A DNA stretch of 64,000 nucleotides from JAFGVL01 sp964546015 (lineage in GTDB: Bacteria > Bacteroidota > Bacteroidia > Bacteroidales > Paludibacteraceae): NCBI GenBank assembly GCA_964546015.1, contig CAZJHO010000005.1, positions 62,001 through 126,000 of the forward strand, written 5' to 3'. The notes below the pieces were generated by a model. It was not told the origin of the DNA. It was given only the letters and a program-made list of their open reading frames with translations, and searched no databases. The translations under genes were made by a program, and so were the position numbers. Below, one piece after another: positions 9,228 to 16,835 of the stretch; within the stretch, counting starts at the first letter, position 1; each line of letters starts with the position of its first letter.

Positions 9228-10064
9228 TCAGAAGAATTCTTCAATGTCTTTTCCTTTTGATTTTTTGATACTTTCTATGGTCATATCAAATTCTTCTTCG
9301 GGAGTATTTAATAATGATTTGTCTTTTGATAACCAAATACTTATAGAACTTCCTACATATATCGGAGTTCCTTTTATGGGCAATTGTTTGTAAACGAAAT
9401 ATTGAGACGAATCGGCTTTTGTGCGTGGAGTCCCTTCAAATTGGGCCATGCGAATACTTAAAGAATCAGAATGTGCTTTAAAGACTGCTTCGTCGTATTT
9501 TAATCCGCGTAAACTTGACATTGGTATTTCTGTGTTACTTGAAGTTCCACCTACAACTATAGTTATTGATGATTCAATTTGTACCCGGCTTCCGGGAGGG
9601 AGTATCCTTCCGTTCATTTTTAAATCTTTCACTAAATTTTTAAATTCAGAAGGGACATATTCTATATTTTTTACTTGCAATCCCATCGCTTCGAGAGTAG
9701 CTTTGGCATTACGGAAAGAGAGATCGCGTACATCGGGCAGTGATACTGTTGGCTTTTTGTAGGAATTGATAACCAAATACACTTCGCGGTTTTTCTTTAT
9801 TTTTTCTCCGGCAGTCGGCGTTTGTTCAATAATAGTTCCGGGAGGTAAATCGAGTTTATATACCGAATCAATAATTTCGTACAATAGTTCTTGTTCTTCG
9901 AGCACTATAGAGGCTTCGGCTGCCGATAATCCTTTTAGTGAAGGAACTTCGATTGATTCGCCGTGATGTGTATAAATACGGAGTATCTGTAAGGTAATAA
10001 ATGCTAAAAGAATGATTATTCCGATAGCGATTCCGATATGTTTGAGTATTGTTTTATAGTCCAT
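9228..10064 (-). CDS. membrane-anchored PASTA-domain protein
   Basis: 278 residues. A single transmembrane helix (about 11-29) near the N-terminus anchors an exported part with three PASTA repeats at about 37-100, 105-172 and 178-250, each beginning with a VPSL, LPDV or MSSL-type turn and carrying the expected A..L core. In other bacteria PASTA domains sit on penicillin-binding proteins and Ser/Thr kinases and bind peptidoglycan or muropeptides; here no enzymatic domain is present. The gene is followed at once by rluD and then ddl, which supports a cell-wall role. Exact function is not known to me. Confidence 0.85.
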   Translation of the reverse strand: MDYKTILKHIGIAIGIIILLAFITLQILRIYTHHGESIEVPSLKGLSAAEASIVLEEQELLYEIIDSVYKLDLPPGTIIEQTPTAGEKIKKNREVYLVINSYKKPTVSLPDVRDLSFRNAKATLEAMGLQVKNIEYVPSEFKNLVKDLKMNGRILPPGSRVQIESSITIVVGGTSSNTEIPMSSLRGLKYDEAVFKAHSDSLSIRMAQFEGTPRTKADSSQYFVYKQLPIKGTPIYVGSSISIWLSKDKSLLNTPEEEFDMTIESIKKSKGKDIEEFF

Positions 10065-10121
10065 GATCGAAGGAAAATTGAAAGGTCAAAAATAAAAATT
10101 TTTTTAAACAGACTCAAAACA

Positions 10122-10155
10122 AAAAAAGTAAAGACTAATAAGCCTTTACTTTTTT
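10122..10155 (-). terminator. terminator of rpmH
   Basis: A 12-bp inverted repeat (arms 10122-10133 and 10144-10155, 10-base loop). On the minus strand it ends in a run of seven T, right after the rpmH stop, so it should stop rpmH transcription before the PASTA gene. Confidence 0.7.
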
Positions 10156-10177
10156 GCGTTTTGTCAAATTGACAATA

Positions 10178-10333
10178 TTATTTACCTTTTATTTCGTCAG
10201 AAACAGTCAATTTAGTTCTGCCTTTAGCTCTGCGGGCAGCCAACACGCGGCGACCATTTGCCGAGGCCATTCTTTCGCGAAAGCCGTGTTTGTTTTTTCT
10301 TTTTCTGTTTGAGGGTTGAAATGTTCTTTTCAT
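10178..10333 (-). CDS. rpmH: 50S ribosomal protein L34
   Basis: A 51-residue, very basic protein starting MKRTFQPSNRKRKNKHGFR, the L34 signature, followed by RMASANGRR and VLAARRAKGR. Component of the large ribosomal subunit. The ATG is at 10333. It has its own promoter (10376-10406) and terminator (10122-10155), so it is a single-gene transcript. The C-terminal tail SDEIKGK is slightly longer than in many L34 proteins. The dnaA/rnpA neighbours that accompany rpmH in many bacteria are not here. Confidence 0.97.
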   Translation of the reverse strand: MKRTFQPSNRKRKNKHGFRERMASANGRRVLAARRAKGRTKLTVSDEIKGK

Positions 10334-10375
10334 GCCGCTTATATATTATGAGTTATACTTTTCTTTTTGGGCTTG

Positions 10376-10406
10376 CAAAGATAGATATAATTTTAGATTA
10401 TCCAAA
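10376..10406 (-). promoter_or_regulatory. rpmH promoter
   Basis: On the minus strand TTTG (10406-10403) is followed after 19 bases by TATCTTTG (10383-10376), a textbook Bacteroidetes -33/-7 pair. Start of transcription is expected near 10369, about 36 bases before the ATG. Confidence 0.75.
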
Positions 10407-10433
10407 TTGTTAATAACTTTTATTTGAAAATTT

Positions 10434-11216
10434 TTACTGATGATTTGCTTTAAGACCTTTTATTACGGCATTAGTAAATCCATAAGCCTCCATTTCGTTA
10501 AGTCCTTTGATAGTCCAGCCGCCGGGAGTGGTTACTTTGTCTATTTCTGTTTCGGGATGTGAATTGTTTTTTAAAACCAGCTCCGCAGCGCCTTTCATGG
10601 TTTGAGCAACTAAAAGGGTAGCTACATCGGCTTTAAATCCGAGCTCAACAGCTCCTTCGGCGGCTGCACGCAAATAACGCAAAGCATAAGCAATACCGCA
10701 AGATGCGACAGAAGTTGCAGCTCCCATCATCGTTTCTTCTATTAAAACAGCTTTTCCCAACTTTGAAAATAAGTCAAGAATCAGTTTTTCTTCTTTCGCC
10801 TCCGCGTTTTTAGAGGCGATAAGAGTCATACTTTCATTAAGCGAGATAGCAGTATTCGGCATTATCCTGAACATGCTTATATCCGGTGTTGTGACAATAT
10901 TCGATATAAATTCGAAATTAATGCCTGCAGCAATGGAAACCAATATCTTTTCTGTGGTTAAAATCTCCGATAAATCTGATAAAACAGGTTGTACCAACCA
11001 TGGTTTTACAGCTATGATTACAACATCAGCTTTACTTACTGCTTCTTTGTTATTCGTTGTAGTTTGTATGTCCGGATAAATACTTTTTAATGCGTTAAGA
11101 TTATCCTGATTAATATCCGATACGGTTAAGTTATTTGCAGCAATGGTATTACTCCCGAGTAACCCGTTGGCAATGGCGCTGCCGATGTTTCCTAAGCCAA
11201 TAATAGCAATTTGCAT
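10434..11216 (-). CDS. proC: pyrroline-5-carboxylate reductase
   Basis: Last step of proline synthesis, NAD(P)H-dependent reduction of pyrroline-5-carboxylate; cytoplasmic. 260 residues from the ATG at 11216, which puts the Rossmann loop IGLGNIGSAIANGL directly at the N-terminus; a longer reading from 11264 adds 16 residues that no family member needs. Also visible: VIIAVKPW, the MPNTA segment, and the C-terminal signature region with TTPGGWTIKGLNEME that contacts substrate. The predicted start of transcription is only about 13 bases upstream of this ATG, which agrees with the shorter start. Confidence 0.94.
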   Translation of the reverse strand: MQIAIIGLGNIGSAIANGLLGSNTIAANNLTVSDINQDNLNALKSIYPDIQTTTNNKEAVSKADVVIIAVKPWLVQPVLSDLSEILTTEKILVSIAAGINFEFISNIVTTPDISMFRIMPNTAISLNESMTLIASKNAEAKEEKLILDLFSKLGKAVLIEETMMGAATSVASCGIAYALRYLRAAAEGAVELGFKADVATLLVAQTMKGAAELVLKNNSHPETEIDKVTTPGGWTIKGLNEMEAYGFTNAVIKGLKANHQ

Positions 11217-11235
11217 GATAGTTGAAATTTTTCGA

Positions 11236-11243
11236 CAAATATA
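11236..11243 (-). promoter_or_regulatory. proC -7 box
   Basis: TATATTTG on the minus strand, 20 bases upstream of the proC ATG at 11216. It implies a very short leader and excludes the longer proC start at 11264. Confidence 0.5.
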
Positions 11244-11277
11244 CAGAAAAACTAGCTCAAGCAAGACAATTTGACAA

Positions 11278-11307
11278 TTGTATTTTTCTTTTTAATTTTT
11301 ATCTTTG
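11278..11307 (+). promoter_or_regulatory. promoter of the lipoprotein-PCMD-barrel operon
   Basis: TTG at 11278-11280 and TATCTTTG at 11300-11307 with 19 bases between, matching the Bacteroidetes -33/-7 arrangement, 30 bases upstream of the ATG at 11337. Confidence 0.7.
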
Positions 11308-11336
11308 TCCATGTCTAACTCTAAAATTTTAACAAT

Positions 11337-11771
11337 ATGAAACTGAAAAATTTATTCTTAGGAATTTTTGTGTCCGTATTGTGTGTGGGTTTTATTACTT
11401 CTTGCAGCAGTGATGACGATGATTATGCTCCGGGTATTGTTGGTAATTATGTTGGAGTGATTCCTGGAACAGATGATATTAATATCTCAATTGAGGCAAT
11501 AGGGACTAATAAAGTGAAACTAACTACTGCAAATTCTTTTAGTTATATTAACTTTTTAATTCCTATAATTGAATGTGAAGTAACTACCAGTAAAGGAGTT
11601 TTAACAGCAACAAATCTTTCAGGGGAAGCAACAGTTTCTATTGATGGCTTAGGTCCTGTGACTGTAAATATATCAGGGGGGATTGAACCATTAACAGGCA
11701 TGGGAACAATTAATGTTTCTGTAACGGGACAAATAATTCCTCTTGCTGTAACTCGAGTGATTGAAAATTAA
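11337..11771 (+). CDS. small lipoprotein, calycin-like
   Basis: 144 residues. A type II signal peptide ends in FITSC with lipidation at C23, followed by an SSDDDD stretch, a Bacteroidetes lipoprotein export-type acidic signal that usually sends the protein to the cell surface. The rest is Thr/Ser/Gly-rich and predicted beta strand (YVGVIPGTDDINISIEAIG and later STNLSGEATVS-like repeats), compatible with a calycin/lipocalin-like fold; that is an inference from pattern only. First gene of a three-gene envelope operon, 10 bases before the PCMD lipoprotein. Ligand unknown. Confidence 0.75.
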   Translation: MKLKNLFLGIFVSVLCVGFITSCSSDDDDYAPGIVGNYVGVIPGTDDINISIEAIGTNKVKLTTANSFSYINFLIPIIECEVTTSKGVLTATNLSGEATVSIDGLGPVTVNISGGIEPLTGMGTINVSVTGQIIPLAVTRVIEN

Positions 11772-11781
11772 ATTTTTTTTC

Positions 11782-12867
11782 ATGAAAAGAGTCTTCCTTT
11801 TCATATCAATAATATTTCTGTTAACTGCATGTATTCAGGATGATCCGCTTAATTCGGAAGCGGACATCCTGAATTTTTCTTTTCCTCAAGAAGTCCTTCG
11901 CGTAAAAGCCTCTATTTACAACGATTATGTCGTTGCTTATCCTAAACGGGGTGTGGATTTAAAAAATACATCTTTCAGTCTCGAAGTGACTGAAGGGGCG
12001 TATTGGGAAAAAGTTACAAAAACTATCCCTAACGATACGCTTTTTTATATTAAGGTTGTATCCGAAAATAAAAAATACTCGAAAACATATTCTATTATAC
12101 AAATAGTGGATATTCCTGCTGTTTTTGATTTTGAAAATTGGATTCGCCCGAGTTCATACTATCAATACGAAACACCTGCTGTAGGCACATTACAATGGTA
12201 TTCAAGCAATAATGGGGCGGCTGTTGCATGGAACAAACCCGACAAACCGGCGGCGGATTATCTTGTTCGAAAAATTTCGTATGCAGGAAACACTGCCGCC
12301 GAATTGCGTACCATGGTTGGTCCGGGGATGGTTGCAGGAAACAAATATATTCCTTGTTTGGCAGCTTCCTTATTCTTAGGCGACTTTGATATTTTTATGG
12401 GATTGAGCAATCCGCTTCGTTCTACTAAATTCGGTATCCCATTTAATAGCGGAAAACCAACTAAATTTAGTGGTTACTATAAGTATGAAGAAGGAATTGA
12501 ACCTTTTATTAAAGCCGACGGAAGCACAGACCCTTATAGACAAGATACTTGTAGTATTTATGCCACATTATTTAAGACAGATGCTGAAAATGCATATCTT
12601 TATGGAGATAATGTGACGGATTCTCCTAATATAATTGCCCGAGCTCAGATAGATCCAAATGATATTGTTCGTGGAGGAAGCGGCTATACTTATTTTGAGT
12701 TGGATTTTGACTATGATAGTTTTTCAACGCCATTCAGCTATGACGAGTTGCACAATAATCAGTATAAATTGACAATTGTATTTGCCTCCAGCAGGAGAGG
12801 GGCTTACTATGAAGGGCGTCCTGGAAGTTGTCTTATAATTGACAATATAAAAGTGCAGTACGAATGA
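11782..12867 (+). CDS. PCMD-domain lipoprotein
   Basis: 361 residues from the ATG at 11782; a TTG at 11761 in frame would overlap the previous gene and spoil the signal peptide. Signal peptide with lipobox LLTAC, C17 lipidated. An Ig-like N-terminal part (about 35-115) is followed by the putative carbohydrate-metabolism (PCMD) domain, about 120-360: FDFENW near 121, SGKPTKFSGYYKY near 230, and the C-terminal GSCLIIDNIKV. Such proteins are found beside outer-membrane proteins and often glycan genes in Bacteroidetes; ligand binding is suspected, not shown. It overlaps the next start by 4 bases (ATGA), so translation is coupled. Confidence 0.85.
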   Translation: MKRVFLFISIIFLLTACIQDDPLNSEADILNFSFPQEVLRVKASIYNDYVVAYPKRGVDLKNTSFSLEVTEGAYWEKVTKTIPNDTLFYIKVVSENKKYSKTYSIIQIVDIPAVFDFENWIRPSSYYQYETPAVGTLQWYSSNNGAAVAWNKPDKPAADYLVRKISYAGNTAAELRTMVGPGMVAGNKYIPCLAASLFLGDFDIFMGLSNPLRSTKFGIPFNSGKPTKFSGYYKYEEGIEPFIKADGSTDPYRQDTCSIYATLFKTDAENAYLYGDNVTDSPNIIARAQIDPNDIVRGGSGYTYFELDFDYDSFSTPFSYDELHNNQYKLTIVFASSRRGAYYEGRPGSCLIIDNIKVQYE

Positions 12868-13625
12868 AAAAATGGTTATTCATAATTATTTTCATAAGGT
12901 TTTCTTGTGGTTTTTTATCTGCACAAAAAGATTCTTTGCTGCAAAAAAAAAATGTATCGTGGGAGTTTAAAATCAATGGAGGGTATAATGTTGGAGGCAC
13001 ATCACCCCTGCCCCTGCCAGTAGAGATACGCAACATAGAAAAATTCTCTCCTCCTGTTTTTGCTCCTCATGTAGCTTTGGAGATTATTCGTTGGTTTACT
13101 CCCAAATGGGGATTTTCTGCACAATTAACCCTTGACTACAAAGGATTTATCGTAAAGGATAGCGTGTTAAACTTGTATACAGAAATAGAAATCGACGGAG
13201 ACCCATATACCGGAAATTTCACCGGTCATAACGAAACGAAAATTCGTAATTCGTACTTAACAGTTCCGGTTATGGCTACTTATCGTATTTCGCCACGATG
13301 GATAGTGCAAGGAGGGTTTTATGTGGCGTACTTATATAGTCCGGGTTTTACCGGAAAAGCTACAGATGGGTACATTCGCAAAGGAGGTCCGGTAGGAGAA
13401 AAAATAGAGGTGCTTAAGGCTACTTTTGATTTTTCGGACGATTTAAGATGCTTCGATTTTGGAATACAAACTGCTGCCGAGTGGGAATTTGCCAAAAACT
13501 TTGCAATTCACGGGCAATTAGCATGGGGATTACTTCCAATTTTTCCATCCGATTTTACCGGTACATCGTTTAAAATGTACAATATTTATGGGACATTGGG
13601 TGTGAGCTATGTGTTGAAAAAATAA
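12864..13625 (+). CDS. outer-membrane beta-barrel protein, PorT-like superfamily
   Basis: 253 residues. Signal peptide of about 20 residues ending LSAQ, then alternating amphipathic strands with aromatic girdles throughout and a C-terminal strand ending GVSYVLKK, typical of 8-strand Bacteroidetes barrels (PF13568 type). The annotation label PorT family is used for this fold generally; I do not see the specific features of the T9SS component PorT, so I do not call it that. It overlaps the PCMD gene by 4 bases and probably forms a surface complex with the two lipoproteins. Its stop is 4 bases from the convergent mutL stop. Confidence 0.8.
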   Translation: MKKWLFIIIFIRFSCGFLSAQKDSLLQKKNVSWEFKINGGYNVGGTSPLPLPVEIRNIEKFSPPVFAPHVALEIIRWFTPKWGFSAQLTLDYKGFIVKDSVLNLYTEIEIDGDPYTGNFTGHNETKIRNSYLTVPVMATYRISPRWIVQGGFYVAYLYSPGFTGKATDGYIRKGGPVGEKIEVLKATFDFSDDLRCFDFGIQTAAEWEFAKNFAIHGQLAWGLLPIFPSDFTGTSFKMYNIYGTLGVSYVLKK

Positions 13626-13629
13626 AAAT

Positions 13630-15474
13630 CTAAAATTTTTTGCCGATTTCGTCTTCTTCCAAAATAGCAATAATTACTTTTCCTGAAGGTGAATATTTGT
13701 GTTCCTTACAGGCAAAAAGCTGCCCTACCAAATGCATAATTTCTTGATTTGAAAGAATTTTTCCATAAGAAATAGCAGTTGCGCGTGCAAGAGATTGTGC
13801 GATTTGTTCGTGAATAACCGATTTATTGGGTTGTTGTATCTGCTCGCGAGCAGCGGCAATCATTTCTTCAATAATCGCTACGCAACGACTTAAATCAATA
13901 TCGGTCGGAGTTCCGTTTATGCGATAGGTATCTTTTCCGAACTGATCGATATCGAAACCAACAAAAGCCAATTCGTCCAAGATTTCTTCAATTACTAAAG
14001 CATCTTCTGCCGAAAGTTCTATTAACTCAGGGAAAAGTAACTGTTGTGATGCAATTTTCTGATTTCCAATAGCGGACAAGTACTGTTCGAATAATATTCG
14101 TTCGTGTGCACGATTCTGGTCAATAAGCATCAATCCCGACTTTACCGAAGTGATAATATATTTTCCTTTGTATTGAAAATAATCGCAAGATTCTGTTGTG
14201 TGAATTTCTTCGTCTAAAGTTTTCGGAATCGTCAAAGTTGAGTCTAATTCGACGGTAGTTTGTTCCGGTTGTTGGATGTCCGTTTCAAAATTGGCATACA
14301 ACTTTTCCCAATCAAAATGATCTTTTTGAGTCAAATGAGTTGGCCTGTTTTTATAACCACTACTATTTTGTTTAAAAGGATTATACTCCGGATTAAATTC
14401 TACCGAAGGAGCGTTTATTTTTGTGTTAGATTGAATTACAGGAATTTCCTGTGCTCCCTCTTGATCAAAGTCGATGCCCGGGACGATATTGAATTTCCCT
14501 AACGCTTCGCGAACAGATGCCAACAAAATGGACCATATAGCTTGTTCATTTTCAAATTTTATCTCTGTCTTGGTAGGATGAATATTTACATCAATAGCCG
14601 ATGGGTCTGCTTCGAAAGACAAAAAATAATTAGGAGATGTGCCTTGTGCAAGCATTTTTTCAAAAGCAATCATTACGGCTTTATGAAAGTACGGATGGCG
14701 CATATATCGACCATTTACAAAGAAAAACTGATTGCTTGCTTGTCTTTTTGCTGACTCAGGCTTCCCTATAAATCCGGATATTTTTATTAGGCTGGTTTCT
14801 GTATTTACAGGTAAAAGTTGTGTATTGATATTTTTTCCGAAAATAGAGATAATTCGTTGACGCAAAGTGCTTTCTGAAAGCATTAATACTTCAGCATCAT
14901 TGTGCCGAAGGGTAAACGAAACATGCGGACAGATGATGGCAATACGATTAAATTCAGTTTCAATATGACCGAATTCGGTTGTGTTACTTTTTAAAAATTT
15001 GCGTCGTGCCGGAATATTAAAAAATAAATTTTTAACGGAAAGCATAGTCCCAATGCTACAACTGACAGGTTCTTGCCGTTCTATTTTCGACCCGTTAATT
15101 TCGATTAAAACACCAATTTCATCTTCTTGCCTACGAGTGCGTAACTCCACCTGAGCCACCGCGGCGATAGATGCCAAAGCTTCTCCACGAAACCCCATTG
15201 TATGTAGATGAAATAGGTCTTCTGCTTGGCATATCTTGGAGGTTGCATGTCGTTCAAAAGCCATTCGGGCGTCGGTTTCGGACATTCCTCTACCATTGTC
15301 TATAACTTGAATCAGTGTTCGTCCGGCATCTTTTATGTTGACTTCAATATTTGTTGCTCCGGCATCAATAGCATTTTCCATCAATTCTTTTACTACCGAC
15401 GAAGGTCGTTGAACGACTTCTCCTGCGGCGATTTGATTGGCAACCGAGTCGGGCAATAGATGAATTATATCCAT
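13630..15474 (-). CDS. mutL: DNA mismatch repair protein MutL
   Basis: 614 residues from the ATG at 15474 (MDIIHLLPDSVANQIAAGEV); the longer reading from 15534 would translate the repeat upstream. N-terminal GHKL ATPase: ENAIDAGA near 40, DNGRGM, and TMGFRGEALASIAAV. Transducer domain to about 330, a low-complexity linker (340-430), then the dimerisation domain. Near residue 450 the sequence DQNRAHERILFE matches the MutL endonuclease motif DQHA(X)2E(X)4E except that HA is replaced by NR, so nicking activity is uncertain. MutL couples MutS mismatch recognition to strand removal. Confidence 0.95.
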   Translation of the reverse strand: MDIIHLLPDSVANQIAAGEVVQRPSSVVKELMENAIDAGATNIEVNIKDAGRTLIQVIDNGRGMSETDARMAFERHATSKICQAEDLFHLHTMGFRGEALASIAAVAQVELRTRRQEDEIGVLIEINGSKIERQEPVSCSIGTMLSVKNLFFNIPARRKFLKSNTTEFGHIETEFNRIAIICPHVSFTLRHNDAEVLMLSESTLRQRIISIFGKNINTQLLPVNTETSLIKISGFIGKPESAKRQASNQFFFVNGRYMRHPYFHKAVMIAFEKMLAQGTSPNYFLSFEADPSAIDVNIHPTKTEIKFENEQAIWSILLASVREALGKFNIVPGIDFDQEGAQEIPVIQSNTKINAPSVEFNPEYNPFKQNSSGYKNRPTHLTQKDHFDWEKLYANFETDIQQPEQTTVELDSTLTIPKTLDEEIHTTESCDYFQYKGKYIITSVKSGLMLIDQNRAHERILFEQYLSAIGNQKIASQQLLFPELIELSAEDALVIEEILDELAFVGFDIDQFGKDTYRINGTPTDIDLSRCVAIIEEMIAAAREQIQQPNKSVIHEQIAQSLARATAISYGKILSNQEIMHLVGQLFACKEHKYSPSGKVIIAILEEDEIGKKF

Positions 15475-15480
15475 ATACTT

Positions 15481-15556
15481 AGTGAAAAATTGAAAATTGA
15501 AAATTGAAAGTGAATGGATTTTAGTCCCTTTCAATTCTCAATTTTCCACTTTCAAT
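15481..15556. repeat. iterated-word hairpin between manC and mutL
   Basis: The left part repeats the word TTGAAAA three times (AATTGAAAATTGAAAATTGA), the right part carries the complement in the same broken order. Core arms AATTGAAAG (15502-15510) and CTTTCAATT (15528-15536) are perfect, with an inner GGA/TCC pair. It lies in the gap between two minus-strand genes. Confidence 0.6.
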
Positions 15557-16632
15557 TAAATAAAATCTCCGTTAAATTTTACCGTTACATCATTTACCAT
15601 TTGACGGATTTTTTGTTCTTCTTCTTTTCTGCAAATGAGTAACACATCGTTAGTTTGAGCTACAATGTAATCGTTGAGACCTTCAATTACAGCTAATGTA
15701 CCACCGGGTACGGTAACAATATTTTGGGTGCTGTTATAGAGCATCACATTCTCTTTGTTTACTAATACATTTGAGTTTTCATCTTTTTGTGAAATCTCAA
15801 AAAGAGATCCCCAAGTCCCTAAATCGGACCATCCGAATTCGCCGCAAAGCACATGTACATTGTTTGCTTTTTCTAAAATTCCGTAGTCGATAGAAATATT
15901 TTGACATGAGGGATAAATTTCGTTTATGAAATTTCTTTCTTTGGAAGTATTGTATTTTCCTTCGCCGGCTTGAAATTTACTTGCTATTTCGGGCAATAGT
16001 ACCTGAAATGCGCTATCAATGGTTTGCAGGTTCCATAAAAAAATCCCTGAATTCCAATAAAATTCGCCGCTTTCAAGAAATATTTTTGCTAATTTTAAAT
16101 CGGGTTTTTCGGTAAAGGTTTTTACTTTATGTAAATCTCCTTCTCCTTTTTCAATTTGAATATATCCATATCCTGTTTCAGGACGACTTGGTTTAATCCC
16201 CAATGTAAGTAAACAATCGTTTTTTTCAATAAAATCAAGTCCGGTTCTAATTATATCTAAAAATTTATTTTCTTTGAGAATCAAATGATCGGACGGAGTA
16301 ACGATGATATTTGCTTGCTTATGTGTAGCTTTAATCCTGTTTACAGCATAGGCAATACAAGGGGCTGTATTTCTGCGCATTGGCTCAAGCAATATCTGAT
16401 TTTCTTTGATCGTGGGAAGCTGCTCCAGAATTAAATCTTTATAAATTGCGTTTGATACGATAAGGATATTATCCGAGGGAACGACCTCTAAAAAACGCTC
16501 AAAAGTCATTTGCAATAAAGATTTTCCTGTTCCGAAAAAATCTAAGAATTGTTTTGGTTTACTATTTCGACTGAAAGGCCAAAAGCGAGCACCGATCCCG
16601 CCTGCCATTATTACGCAAAAATTGTTATTCAT
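15556..16632 (-). CDS. manC: mannose-1-phosphate guanylyltransferase
   Basis: Makes GDP-mannose from mannose-1-phosphate and GTP, precursor for GDP-fucose, lipopolysaccharide and capsule sugars; cytoplasmic. 358 residues, the short form without the phosphomannose isomerase domain. Nucleotide-binding signature AGGIGARFWPFSR followed by KPKQFLD at the N-terminus, VTPSDHLI near 110, FTEKPDLKLAKIFLESGEF near 170 and NSGIFLWN after it. The gene stands alone; its stop lies beside the repeat before mutL. Confidence 0.94.
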   Translation of the reverse strand: MNNNFCVIMAGGIGARFWPFSRNSKPKQFLDFFGTGKSLLQMTFERFLEVVPSDNILIVSNAIYKDLILEQLPTIKENQILLEPMRRNTAPCIAYAVNRIKATHKQANIIVTPSDHLILKENKFLDIIRTGLDFIEKNDCLLTLGIKPSRPETGYGYIQIEKGEGDLHKVKTFTEKPDLKLAKIFLESGEFYWNSGIFLWNLQTIDSAFQVLLPEIASKFQAGEGKYNTSKERNFINEIYPSCQNISIDYGILEKANNVHVLCGEFGWSDLGTWGSLFEISQKDENSNVLVNKENVMLYNSTQNIVTVPGGTLAVIEGLNDYIVAQTNDVLLICRKEEEQKIRQMVNDVTVKFNGDFI

Positions 16633-16781
16633 GGTTTTATTGTAAAAATTTTTCTGGCAATAAAAATACTACTGATTTTAATAGTATACAAATTTTATAA
16701 TCACCAAAAGGACAAATTGAATTGTCAACAACCCGGTAAACTGATGATTTACGGAAACATATTAAATTGAACAATAATTTG

Positions 16782-16789
16782 TATTTTTG
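16782..16789 (+). promoter_or_regulatory. -7 box of the porW-porX operon
   Basis: TATTTTTG, an exact TAnnTTTG match, 46 bases upstream of the TTG start at 16836. No good -33 element is seen. Confidence 0.5.
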
Positions 16790-16835
16790 TCGTTCTGTAC
16801 AATATTGATAACCATCATTCAATACTAAGTTTACT

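Noticed and set aside
12864..13625. Identification of the barrel gene as the T9SS component PorT
   Set aside because: Only the general fold is shared; the specific conserved segments of PorT are not seen.
15475..15534. Longer start of mutL at 15534
   Set aside because: The added 20 residues translate the iterated-word repeat; MDIIHLLPDSVANQIAAGEV at 15474 is the normal MutL start.
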